Shown here: piece by piece, positions 37,587 through 46,291 of the stretch
Layout: each line of letters opens with the position of its first letter
Position numbering within the stretch: position 1 is the first letter of the stretch
Assembly: GCF_900112105.1 (NCBI RefSeq)
Contig: NZ_FOKV01000007.1
Span: 62,001 to 126,000 of the forward strand
DNA length: 64,000 nt
Direction: 5' to 3'
From: Zunongwangia mangrovi
GTDB lineage: Bacteria; Bacteroidota; Bacteroidia; Flavobacteriales; Flavobacteriaceae
The notes under the pieces: model-generated
The model's input: only the letters and a program-made list of their open reading frames with translations
Database searches by the model: none
What the model was told of the DNA's origin: nothing
Made by a program: the position numbers and the translations under genes

Positions 37587-38387
37587 TTAGTTCAGTTTTT
37601 TAACTAAAATTTCAGCAACCAGTTCAGATGATGCTGGATTTTGCCCGGTGATCAATAAACCGTCTTCAACGGCATAAGGAGCCCAGTTTTCTTTTTTAGA
37701 ATAAATACCGCCATTCTTTTTAAGCATATCTTCCACTAAAAAAGGAACTACATTGGTAAGTTGAACCGCTTCTTCCTCTTCGTTAGTGAAGCCGGTAACT
37801 TTTTTTCCTTCCACTAAAGAATTTCCTTCAGCATTTTTAGTGTTCTTAAATACTCCTGGAGCGTGACATACAGCAGCAACCGGTTTGTTATGCTCATAAA
37901 AATCTTCAATAAGGGCAATAGAATTTTTATCTTCAGCTAAATCCCATAAAGGACCGTGACCACCAGGATAGAAAATCGCATCAAAATCTTCCTGATTTGC
38001 ATTTTCTAACTTTATAGTGTTTGCCAAAACCTTCTGCGTTTCTTTATCATTATAAAAACGTTCTGTCGCTGGAGTTTGAGCATCTTCGCTCTCACTTTTG
38101 GGATCTATAGGAGGCTGCCCACCTTTTGGCGAAGCTAAAGTGATCTCAAAACCTTTATCTTTTAAAAAATAGTAGGGAGATGCAAACTCTTCGATCCAAA
38201 AACCTGTTTTTTCTCCGGTTTCGCCTAGATCTTCATGACTTGTTAATACAAATAACACCTTTTTCATTTCGTTGTTTTTTTTAAGGTTCTCACTATTTGT
38301 TGGTTCTGCTTGCGCTTCTTTTTTAGCGTTTTGCCCACAAGATGACAATAAAACCATAGTGAAAATCGCTGTTAATACTCTTTTCAT
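37587..38387 (-). CDS. DJ-1/PfpI family lipoprotein (Hsp31-like)
   Basis: This 266-residue protein has a lipobox (LSSC at residues 14-17) and a DJ-1/PfpI domain at about residues 42-265. The nucleophile elbow is PVAAVCHAPGVF near residue 174, with FDAIFYPGGHGPLWDL before it and an acidic Glu near the domain start. Hsp31-like members act as glyoxalases, deglycases or chaperones in other species, but the activity here is not known. An export signal on this family is less usual. A Crp-type regulator is encoded 75 bp upstream in the same direction. Confidence 0.88.
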   Translation of the reverse strand: MKRVLTAIFTMVLLSSCGQNAKKEAQAEPTNSENLKKNNEMKKVLFVLTSHEDLGETGEKTGFWIEEFASPYYFLKDKGFEITLASPKGGQPPIDPKSESEDAQTPATERFYNDKETQKVLANTIKLENANQEDFDAIFYPGGHGPLWDLAEDKNSIALIEDFYEHNKPVAAVCHAPGVFKNTKNAEGNSLVEGKKVTGFTNEEEEAVQLTNVVPFLVEDMLKKNGGIYSKKENWAPYAVEDGLLITGQNPASSELVAEILVKKLN

Positions 38388-38462
38388 TTAAGCAATTGAA
38401 TTAATTTATATAGGCAAATGTAGCTTGAAGAAAGCCCTTAAAAATTGATGTATGATAAGAAA

Positions 38463-38948
38463 TTACTTCTTGGCATTTTCTCTTCTTATCCTACTTAAAC
38501 TCTCGGTTGTGATTCCAAGATATGAGGCAATATGATAATTCTTAACACTTTGTTCGATATTAGGATATGTAGTAATAAATGCTAAATATCTTTTTTTAGC
38601 CGATTGCGCCAGGCTTGCTAAAATTCTTTTCTGAAAACTAGCAAAAGCTCCTTCCATTTTTCTTCTGAAAAAAGTTTCTAGTTGTGGTATTTTCAGAAAT
38701 AAGTCTTCCATCCCTTTTTTAGAGATTTTATATAGAATAGCATCCTGAATACATTCAATATTCATGATCGCCTGGGTGCTACTAAAAAAAGCAGTATAGT
38801 CACTTATCCACCAATCATTAATAGCAAATTGAAGCGTATGTTCTTTACCAGCTTGGTCTATAAAATATGTGCGTAAACATCCCTTGGACACGTAATATTG
38901 GTAAAGCACTGTTTCATTAGCTTCTAATAAGTTCTCTCCCTTTTTCAA
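38463..38948 (-). CDS. Crp/Fnr family transcriptional regulator, no canonical start
   Basis: This is a cyclic-nucleotide-binding-domain regulator. The visible part starts at a TTG and includes GCLRTYFIDQAGKEHTLQF, NDWWISDYTAFFS and a C-terminal helix-turn-helix with IASYLGITTESLSRIRRENA. The same frame continues upstream to 39044 and encodes residues expected of the family N-terminus (LIENSVVTNIFKGISLSSEE, then a helix and IELKKGE), but no ATG or GTG occurs in it. The true start may be a rare codon near 39040, or the gene may have lost its start. The effector pocket of such flavobacterial proteins usually does not bind cAMP. Confidence 0.8.
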   Translation of the reverse strand: MKKGENLLEANETVLYQYYVSKGCLRTYFIDQAGKEHTLQFAINDWWISDYTAFFSSTQAIMNIECIQDAILYKISKKGMEDLFLKIPQLETFFRRKMEGAFASFQKRILASLAQSAKKRYLAFITTYPNIEQSVKNYHIASYLGITTESLSRIRRENAKK

Positions 38949-39368
38949 TTCTATTTTTTCAAGATGAGGGATGATTAAAAGAATTTCTTCCGAAGAAAGG
39001 GATATCCCTTTAAAAATATTTGTGACTACAGAATTTTCGATAAGCTATAAGTTTTAAGTAGCGAAGAATGTGGTGTATTTACAATTTAGAAATTAGGAAT
39101 TAAAAACGTATAAGCTTAATAAGCTAAATTCGTTTCACGAAAAAATGTTGGTAAATATAAATATAATTGATTTTTAAAATAATGACCTTTAGCTAAAATG
39201 TTTTTTAGAATAAAAACATTCTTTTTCAACATTGAAACTAGATTGTAGCTTGGAATAGAGATACAAAAGTTATAATTCAGCCAAAAATGTTATTATTTAT
39301 CTAATAAGGATTTTGTTACGAATAAATGTATCTAAATTTATTCGTTAACAAACCTAATCCTGTTGAAG
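38949..39368. other. Intergenic region with two inverted repeats
   Basis: Apart from the in-frame upstream extension of the Crp-type gene, the region is AT-rich. AATGTTTTT and AAAAACATT form an inverted repeat at 39197-39220. ACGAATAAAT and ATTTATTCGT form a second one at 39318-39345. Confidence 0.6.
39318..39345. promoter_or_regulatory. Inverted repeat before the SbnA-like fusion gene
   Basis: Perfect 10-bp arms, ACGAATAAAT and ATTTATTCGT, are separated by 8 bp. The repeat ends 23 bp before the ATG at 39369. It is a likely operator for the two-gene operon. The regulator is unknown. Confidence 0.55.
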
Positions 39369-42185
39369 ATGAACGTGAGCTTGAAAGATAGACTTCAGGT
39401 TTCTAATTCTATTTTAGAAACTATAGGCGATACACCAATAGTACGATTACAACATATTTCTTCTACTAAAGTTGAAGTTTTTGCCAAATTAGAAAGCTTT
39501 AATCCCAGCGGAAGTGTTAAAGCAAGAACTTCTTTTAATATTCTCCAAAAAGCCATGGAGGCTGGTGAATTACGTGAGGGAGATACGGTGATCGAATCTA
39601 GTTCTGGCAATATGGCTATTGGCCTGGCTCAGGCTTGTTTAGTCATGGGATTAAAATTGATCGTTGTTGTAGACCCCAAAATCAACAAACTTACTTCGCA
39701 GTTACTGGAAACTTATGGAGCCACTATCGAAATGGTGACTAAACCTTTGGAAGAAGGCGGATTTTTGGGTGCTCGCTTAGCTAAAGTAAAAGACTTGCTT
39801 AAAAAGACTAAAAATAGCTTTTGGAGTAATCAATATGGAAATTTGGACAATCCCAAAACACACTATCAAACCACTCAGGAAATTTACGAAGCTTTAAATG
39901 GAAGATTAGATTATCTATTTGTTGCTACAAGTACGTGTGGAACTTTAATGGGATGTGCAGATTATATAAAAGCGAATCATCCTAATACTAAAATTATAGC
40001 TGTTGATGCAGTTGGAAGTGTGCTTTTTGGCGGTGAAGCTGGCACAAGAAAAATTCCCGGTCATGGCGCTGGGGTAGATTCACAATTTCTAGATGAAGAT
40101 TATATTCATGATTTTGTTAAGGTGAGTGATCTGGAATGTGCTGCAGGATGTTGGGAATTACTCGAAAAAGAAAGTATTCTTGCCGGCGGTTCTTCTGGAG
40201 CGATCATAAAAGCATTTCAAAAATACGAGGATCAAATAGAAGAAGGCTCACGTTGCGCATTTATCCTAAGCGATGGTGGAAGCAGATATCTTGATACTAT
40301 TTATAATCAGCAGTGGTTATTACGAAATATTCCGGGGGTTTATGATGCTTTAACGCCTATTGGAGGATGGAAAATTAAACCTTCTTTTGAATATAACGTC
40401 GCTATTGTCGGTCTTGGTCCTAAAGGTCTATACGGTTTGGAACGTTTGTTAGCTCAGCTTAAAAGTGAAAAAGTTAAGGAAACTGTAAATATTCATCTTT
40501 ATAATAAAAACGAATATTTTGGTGCTGGTGATGTGTATCGCTTAGATCAGCCCGATTATTTAAAAATGAATTTTACAAATCAGAAAATAGATATTCGGCC
40601 TCAAAAACAACCAAAATCGATAGTTAAACTAAACAATTATACTACATGGCTTAGAGATAGTACTGGAACTGATGAGCGTTATTTAAAGGATCAATTTTCT
40701 TCACGAAAGATGGTTGGGAAATATCTTAGTAAAAGTTTTGAAGATTTAATTTCTTCAGCTCCAGAGAACATTAAGATATATCAACATCACGAAGAAGTTG
40801 TAAATATTACCGAAAATGAAGACGTGCTTCAGCTGGAAACACTTTCAGAAGTAAAATCAAAAAATCTTGTAGAGGTTCATAATTTGTTACTAACCACCGG
40901 ACATGCGGGAAATCGTTCCGAAATTTTAGAAAATAAAGAGTCAATTTCTTCGAATATCGACTTTGTGTATCCGGTTGAAAAAAAATTAGTCAATATTGAT
41001 TCTAATTCTTCCGTAGCGATAAAAGGAATGGGATTAACTTTTATAGATGCTGTTTTAGCTTTAACTGAAGGAAGAGGAGGAAGTTTTAGTGGTGTATGCA
41101 AGAATATGGAATATTTCGCTTCTGGAAACGAACCTGCTGTAATTTATCCTTATTGTAGGTCTGGTGCGTTAATGATTCCTAGAGTAGGAGAGATGCCGAA
41201 GGTTCCCGAGTTACGTTTTTTTACTGCTGAAAAACTGAGTGAAATTAGAAAGAATTCGGCTCATAAATTCGATTTTTCAGGAGATTTACTACCATTGATC
41301 AGGAAGGAATTTATTTATCGATATTACAGTGTAGCTTTCAGAAATTCAGGGGAAAATTTAGATGAAAATTTATCATTTTCTGAAATACTAAACGAAATTG
41401 AAAGCTTTCACATAAAATATCCTTCAGAAAAGCGGTTTTCATTTGAAGCACTCCAATCACCATTTATTCAGCATGAAGACTATGATACTTCAGCTGTAAA
41501 ACATCTTCTGGACGAAACTTTAGCGCAGGTGTCAGAGGGAAGAAAAAGTCCGTTACTCGCGGCGATTGGCGCGTGGCATGATATAAGTCCGATTTTCAAT
41601 GATCTCTATAGTTTTGGAGGTTTGACAGCCAGATCTCATCAAATTTTTGATACGGAGTATTTTTCTTTTTTCAACCGAATTAGTTACGGGCCGCCTTTAG
41701 AAAATATGTTTAAAATATTAGCAATATTAAAGGCTGGAATTTTAGATTTCAGCTATGGTAAATCTCCGAAGATAGATCAGCTACCCAATGGGAAATTTGA
41801 ATTAGATAATTTTTCTTTAGAAACTAATAAAAAGGCAATTACCGACTATCACATCGATGCACGTATTCCTAAAATGAAATTACCTGAACAATCCTCTTTA
41901 CTTTATAAAAATCTTTTTGAGAAAGGTAAAATGCAGGTTTTTCAGAATATAGATGAAACAGGGATTTACGAGACGGGAGGTATGGATCTTAGCAAAGAAG
42001 GACATCCAATTAGCAAAGAAGGAAAGGAATTACATAATATCACAATATATGGCACCCCTACCGAGGGTGTTACTTTCGATAATGATACGCTATCCAGAAG
42101 CCGTAACGATTTTTCATCAGTTTGGGCGAATGGCGTAGTAGATCACTTAAATAAGATTATTTCAAATTCTAAAAATATTAAATGA
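39369..42185 (+). CDS. SbnA-like 2,3-diaminopropionate-type synthase fused to an FAD/NAD(P)-binding module
   Basis: This 938-residue protein has two parts. Residues 1-325 form a PLP-dependent synthase of the cysteine synthase/SbnA group: IGDTPIVRLQHI, VFAKLESFNPSGSVKAR (PLP Lys near 45), ESSSGNMAIGLA, VVDPKI, LAGGSSGAII and LSDGGSRYLDTIY. SbnA makes an aminocarboxyethyl-glutamate from O-phosphoserine and glutamate. Residues about 340-930 match the FAD-NAD(P)-binding family, with a dinucleotide motif NVAIVGLGPKGLYGLERLL and TTGHAGNRSE. I use ATG at 39369, not the upstream TTG. The next gene overlaps by 4 bp. The product is unknown. A diamino acid is the likely intermediate. Confidence 0.85.
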   Translation: MNVSLKDRLQVSNSILETIGDTPIVRLQHISSTKVEVFAKLESFNPSGSVKARTSFNILQKAMEAGELREGDTVIESSSGNMAIGLAQACLVMGLKLIVVVDPKINKLTSQLLETYGATIEMVTKPLEEGGFLGARLAKVKDLLKKTKNSFWSNQYGNLDNPKTHYQTTQEIYEALNGRLDYLFVATSTCGTLMGCADYIKANHPNTKIIAVDAVGSVLFGGEAGTRKIPGHGAGVDSQFLDEDYIHDFVKVSDLECAAGCWELLEKESILAGGSSGAIIKAFQKYEDQIEEGSRCAFILSDGGSRYLDTIYNQQWLLRNIPGVYDALTPIGGWKIKPSFEYNVAIVGLGPKGLYGLERLLAQLKSEKVKETVNIHLYNKNEYFGAGDVYRLDQPDYLKMNFTNQKIDIRPQKQPKSIVKLNNYTTWLRDSTGTDERYLKDQFSSRKMVGKYLSKSFEDLISSAPENIKIYQHHEEVVNITENEDVLQLETLSEVKSKNLVEVHNLLLTTGHAGNRSEILENKESISSNIDFVYPVEKKLVNIDSNSSVAIKGMGLTFIDAVLALTEGRGGSFSGVCKNMEYFASGNEPAVIYPYCRSGALMIPRVGEMPKVPELRFFTAEKLSEIRKNSAHKFDFSGDLLPLIRKEFIYRYYSVAFRNSGENLDENLSFSEILNEIESFHIKYPSEKRFSFEALQSPFIQHEDYDTSAVKHLLDETLAQVSEGRKSPLLAAIGAWHDISPIFNDLYSFGGLTARSHQIFDTEYFSFFNRISYGPPLENMFKILAILKAGILDFSYGKSPKIDQLPNGKFELDNFSLETNKKAITDYHIDARIPKMKLPEQSSLLYKNLFEKGKMQVFQNIDETGIYETGGMDLSKEGHPISKEGKELHNITIYGTPTEGVTFDNDTLSRSRNDFSSVWANGVVDHLNKIISNSKNIK

Positions 42186-43645
42186 GCAATAGTAAGTATA
42201 CAAATGGAAATCAGGAAAATGGGCTTACGCCAATAACTTCGCAATGGATGCACGATATTATGGATCATCCGGGAGTAGTGAATGAGCTTTTTGCAAAGTA
42301 TGGCTCTCCATTAAACATTCTCAATCCTGCTTCTTTTACCCAAAATTGTACAAAATTTAAAGAGGTTTTTGAACTTAACAATGTAAAATCTGGAATCTTC
42401 TATGCCAGAAAAGCTAATAAAGCAAAAGCATTTGTAAAGCAGGCTTTTAAAGATAATATTGGGGTAGATACTGCGAGTGAGCGCGAGCTGTTACAATCGC
42501 TTCAGCTTGGTGGAGATGGTGATCATCTAGTATTAACTTCAGCAATAAAAACTAAGAAGCAGATTGAAATTGCTATTCAGAATAATGTACCAATTGTTTT
42601 AGACAACGATGATGAATGTATTCTGGTTAATGATCTTGCTGAAAAAAATAATAAAAAAGCTATTGTTGCTTTTCGCATAAGTGGTTTTCATGTCGATGGA
42701 AACAAACTCTACAGCCGCTTTGGCTTCGATATCGACGAAATTGAAGAATATTTAATTAACAAAGTTGGTGAAGATAAAGCCTATAGTAATCTTAGTGCAG
42801 TGGGCCTACATTTTCATTTAGATGGCTATTCTACGCACCAAAGAAGTGAAGCTTTGTTGCAATGCATCAAATTGATACAAAATTTAAAAGAGCATGATTT
42901 CTCACTTCGATTTATCGATATGGGCGGTGGAATTTTGATCAATTATCTAGAGCATAAAAATGAATGGTTACATTTTGATGAAAGATTGAAGCAAAGTCTG
43001 AAGGATGAAATTTCACCGGTGACATTCAATAAAAACGGACTTGGATATAGATTCGAAGACGGAAAAATAAAAGGGGAGAGGAAAACCTATCCTTATTTTA
43101 ATGAAATCCATTCAGATAAATTTTTGAATGAAGTTCTACAATATCAGGATCAAAACAGTGATTCTGTTGCTTCTTTACTTCAAAAGAAAAATGTTGAAAT
43201 TCGTATAGAACCGGGTAGATCTTTAGTAAATCAATCTGGGATGACCATGGCGAAAGTTGTTCATCGAAAAAAAGATGCAAAAGGCCAATGGTTAATTGGT
43301 TTAGAAATGAATATGAGCCAGATGATGAGTTCTAGCGCAGATTTTATGCTGGATCCTTACGTTATGTATGCAGATTTGGACGAAAATAAAACAGAAAATG
43401 ACGCTGTAGATGTTTATTTTACTGGGGCTTATTGTTTAGAAAAAGATGTATTATTGAAAAGGAAAGTAAGCTTGCCTAAACTTCCCGAAATTGGTGATGT
43501 TGTGGTTTTTGTAAATACTGCCGGCTATATGATGCATTTCTTTGAAACACAAGCGCATCTTTTTGAACTGGCACCCAATTTAGTTTATACTGAAAAATCA
43601 AATTCCTTCGAACTTTCCAATTTTCATTTAGATGCGGATAACTAG
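42182..43645 (+). CDS. PLP-dependent decarboxylase, Y4yA/SbnH-like
   Basis: This 487-residue fold-type III PLP enzyme is of the diaminopimelate/ornithine decarboxylase group. The PLP lysine is in GIFYARKANKAKAFVK near residue 74. The His stacking on PLP is in AVGLHFHLDGYSTHQ near 202, the glycine loop is RFIDMGGGILINY near 242, the phosphate-binding EPGRSLVNQSG is near 341, and the C-terminal catalytic Cys is in FTGAYCLEKDVLL near 417. It resembles Y4yA proteins found beside cysteine-synthase-like genes in rhizobia, and SbnH of staphyloferrin B synthesis. ATGA overlap with the fusion gene indicates coupled translation. Its substrate is probably derived from the fusion enzyme's product. Confidence 0.85.
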   Translation: MSNSKYTNGNQENGLTPITSQWMHDIMDHPGVVNELFAKYGSPLNILNPASFTQNCTKFKEVFELNNVKSGIFYARKANKAKAFVKQAFKDNIGVDTASERELLQSLQLGGDGDHLVLTSAIKTKKQIEIAIQNNVPIVLDNDDECILVNDLAEKNNKKAIVAFRISGFHVDGNKLYSRFGFDIDEIEEYLINKVGEDKAYSNLSAVGLHFHLDGYSTHQRSEALLQCIKLIQNLKEHDFSLRFIDMGGGILINYLEHKNEWLHFDERLKQSLKDEISPVTFNKNGLGYRFEDGKIKGERKTYPYFNEIHSDKFLNEVLQYQDQNSDSVASLLQKKNVEIRIEPGRSLVNQSGMTMAKVVHRKKDAKGQWLIGLEMNMSQMMSSSADFMLDPYVMYADLDENKTENDAVDVYFTGAYCLEKDVLLKRKVSLPKLPEIGDVVVFVNTAGYMMHFFETQAHLFELAPNLVYTEKSNSFELSNFHLDADN

Positions 43646-43660
43646 CTAACATTAATATTT

Positions 43661-43707
43661 TCATCCTGAATCTGGTTCGGTTGGAAATCGGATTTGATTC
43701 AGGGTGA
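43661..43707. repeat. REP-like hairpin after the decarboxylase gene
   Basis: TCATCCTGAATC and GATTCAGGGTGA form a 12-bp stem with one G-T pair around a 23-nt loop. The CCTGAATC/GATTCAGG core is a common extragenic palindrome in Flavobacteriaceae, from memory. It could protect the mRNA end. Confidence 0.6.
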
Positions 43708-43774
43708 CCGTTAAAGTTATAATTCAGCTTGAAAAAAACTGATTACTAAGTTTAAATTGAAATTACCCACTATT

Positions 43775-44728
43775 TTATTTAATCCCAAAGCGGTTATTTA
43801 CCAAATCGATTACAATGGTATTATTCATAAAAAGATCGCTGCCAATCACCGCTTTTAGGTTTTCAGATTTCAGGGTTTTACTCACTTTTTCAGCTTTAGT
43901 AAAAAAGGCTTTTTTATTATTGATCGGCAGGTTAACATCTGCAATTCTAATTTTGGTAGTAATATTACTTCCGGTAAAACTAATATCTTCGCCCCAGGAT
44001 TTCAAATTCTTTATTTCTGTATGATTTTCTTCAGTAATACTTTTAAATAAGTCGGCATCTATTGTAGCAAAAGGAAATAAGCTTGCATGGGTATTATACA
44101 CCACGGCATTTTTACTTCCGTTGGCAATTAGGTCTAAATACAGCTGATTATTTTTAAAGCGAAGCGGCGTATAACTAAAAGAATTTGCTTCCCAATCTTC
44201 TAATTTCTCAGTAATCACTAATTGCTGAGATTTGAAATCTATAAGTAAAATTTTGTTTTTGATCTCGTTAGCTCCCAATGTGCCAATGATATCAAAATCT
44301 TTTAAGTTTTCAGATTTTCCAAAATTCTTCTGAACCATTAAGCTATCCTGAGCGATTGGTTGCTGATTTCCAAAATGGATTTGGTTATAAAAAACATCGT
44401 AACCTTCTCTATGCTGAATATTATTTTGTAAGGCCGGATAAGCCGAAGTAATCGCATTTAAAGTATCGCCGTAGATCACATTATGATCGATACCAAGATC
44501 CAACTGCATTTTAAAAGTCTTGTCTATTCCTTCTAATTTCACCGGAATAAGAATTGTGCCGTGATTAATGGTAAAGCCACCCTGTTTTAATTTTTGCCAT
44601 TGAAAATTGATCGTATCTGAAGCTATTTCATATTCATTTTGTACAATTTTCGCATCATTTTTACAGGCGAAAACCAATGATATAAAAATACTGTATACAA
44701 AAATTCTGAAAGGTAAATGTTTAATCAT
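43775..44728 (-). CDS. Retropepsin-like lipoprotein, probably not catalytic
   Basis: This 317-residue lipoprotein has the lipobox VFAC after MIKHLPFRIFVYSIFIS. The body resembles an aspartyl-protease-like beta barrel twice over: FKMQLDLGIDHNVIYG near residue 75 and AVIGSDLFMNNTIVIDL near the C-terminus. The usual D(T/S)G catalytic triplet reads DLG in the first copy, so activity is doubtful. I chose ATG at 44728 because it begins directly before the signal peptide; the TTG 27 bp upstream is less likely. The function is unknown. Confidence 0.7.
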   Translation of the reverse strand: MIKHLPFRIFVYSIFISLVFACKNDAKIVQNEYEIASDTINFQWQKLKQGGFTINHGTILIPVKLEGIDKTFKMQLDLGIDHNVIYGDTLNAITSAYPALQNNIQHREGYDVFYNQIHFGNQQPIAQDSLMVQKNFGKSENLKDFDIIGTLGANEIKNKILLIDFKSQQLVITEKLEDWEANSFSYTPLRFKNNQLYLDLIANGSKNAVVYNTHASLFPFATIDADLFKSITEENHTEIKNLKSWGEDISFTGSNITTKIRIADVNLPINNKKAFFTKAEKVSKTLKSENLKAVIGSDLFMNNTIVIDLVNNRFGIK

Positions 44729-44815
44729 AGCATTGGTATTGGATTGAAAAAGCAATAATTTCTGAAATATAAAACTTTTATAGAAACTCGAATATTACCA
44801 TAAAAGTATAAGCGA

Positions 44816-45856
44816 TCAGGAATTGTTCTTCTTCAATATTTTAATGATGCGGTTATAGATGATTTCGTGCAGGTTCCAGTTGTAACCTTCAAAATCTACG
44901 GTATTGGTGAATTGAATAACGACCGTGTCGATATCTTTATGATATTTGGCAATGCTTTGATATCCTGGGATCAAACCCGTATGCTCATAGCGGTAAATCG
45001 AAGAATAAATCTCTTGTTCTTTTTCATCTTTAAAAACAGAGCCATCATTTAGTGCTCTAATAAATTTTCCCAAATCTTCTGCTGTAGCCAGCATCACATC
45101 GATATTATCGTATTTAAGATCGCCTTCGTAGCCTACATAATAGCCACTCATTACATCATCTATGTCTACATCTTGAATGGACGCATAAGTATTTTTAAGC
45201 TGAAGTGGATCTAGGATTTTGGCCTGAATATAATCGAAAGTATCGTAACCTAAAACACGCTGAATGATCCTGTCGATAAGCAGATAATTGGTGTTTGAAT
45301 ATTCGTAATCTGTCCCTGGTGCAAAATTTGCAGGCTGGTCTAATACCAAAGCCAGATTTTCTTCAGCGGTTTCTTTTGGTGCTGCCCAGTACATATACGT
45401 ATCGGTATAATTTGGAATCCCACTACGATGTTGTACCATCATTCGCAGCGTGATTGCTTCAGCATTTTCGATTCTTCCCTTTAATTCTGGTAAATAATCA
45501 GCAAGATTTTTATCTAAAGAAAGCTGGTTTTCTCGCACTAATTTCGCAATCGCAACAGCATGATAAAGTTTACTTATACTTGCTATTTTAAAAATGGAAT
45601 GTGGATCTGCCGGAATTTTCTCTTCCTTATTTTTATATCCCGCAGCAAAGAATTCGGGTTCGTTACCTTTCTTATCTACGTAAACAATAATACCATCAAA
45701 GCCAAGACCGGTAGCCCGATTTACTTGTTCCTGCACCGTATCTGGTAAAGGCATCAGCCAGGCTTTTAGGATGATCCATGGAACAAAAAAGAGAGAAGTA
45801 ATTGTGCCGATAGCTAAAACAATCCGAATGATGGTTTTATATTTTTTAGAACTCAT
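44816..45856 (-). CDS. Serine hydrolase, class C beta-lactamase family
   Basis: This 346-residue protein has an N-terminal membrane anchor or signal (IIRIVLAIGTITSLFFVPWI). The beta-lactamase/DD-peptidase fold has the SxxK motif in KIASISKLYHAVAIA near residue 94, YSN in FAPGTDYEYSNTNYLL near 185 and the third motif HTG in YRYEHTGLIPGY near 300. Such proteins hydrolyse D-amino-acid esters or peptides, and the true substrate cannot be read here. It is followed by the retropepsin-like gene in the same direction, 60 bp away. Confidence 0.9.
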   Translation of the reverse strand: MSSKKYKTIIRIVLAIGTITSLFFVPWIILKAWLMPLPDTVQEQVNRATGLGFDGIIVYVDKKGNEPEFFAAGYKNKEEKIPADPHSIFKIASISKLYHAVAIAKLVRENQLSLDKNLADYLPELKGRIENAEAITLRMMVQHRSGIPNYTDTYMYWAAPKETAEENLALVLDQPANFAPGTDYEYSNTNYLLIDRIIQRVLGYDTFDYIQAKILDPLQLKNTYASIQDVDIDDVMSGYYVGYEGDLKYDNIDVMLATAEDLGKFIRALNDGSVFKDEKEQEIYSSIYRYEHTGLIPGYQSIAKYHKDIDTVVIQFTNTVDFEGYNWNLHEIIYNRIIKILKKNNS

Positions 45857-46291
45857 ATTTCAATACAAACCTATAGAGTTTGAGGCATCTTAAGGCTTAA
45901 TTTTCTTATTTGTACGAGGCTAATTTAGTTAAAATAAATGTTTTTAGAAATGACGAATATTGATATTCAGTATTTTCCGAAGGAATTATGATGTAATAAA
46001 TATTTCTACGGAAGTTAATAAAGATAGCGGACAACTTATCGATTTTCAATAAGTAGATTACTACTGGGCAAGCCCGTGTGGCATTTTTTGACAATCGTCT
46101 TTATATCGAGGCGACCTGGAAATAAATAAAATCTTTAAAGTCATATTAAATTTATTTGTCTAGATAGCTCGAGATCAAATCGATGTATAGAATTATTAAT
46201 GTTTTAGAATTCTTCCCAATTTAATGTTAGGTAAAAGTGAAAGTTTGATGCTTAAAGACTTTAAAGTTTATTTTTGTTTGCAAACCCAATT
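45857..46291. other. Divergent intergenic region with a degenerate inverted copy of the repeat
   Basis: This 435-bp region holds a degraded repeat at 46051-46125, read on the - strand. AAGCCCGTGTGGCATT (46070-46085) corresponds to AAGCCCACGTGGCATT on the - strand of copy 4. The rest is AT-rich and no promoter is clear. Confidence 0.5.

Noticed and set aside
39369-43645. Complete siderophore cluster
   Set aside because: No IucA/IucC synthetase, NRPS, exporter or TonB receptor is beside the two genes, so only a partial pathway can be claimed.
43775-44755. Active aspartyl protease
   Set aside because: The position of the catalytic DTG/DSG reads DLG, so only a retropepsin-like fold is claimed.
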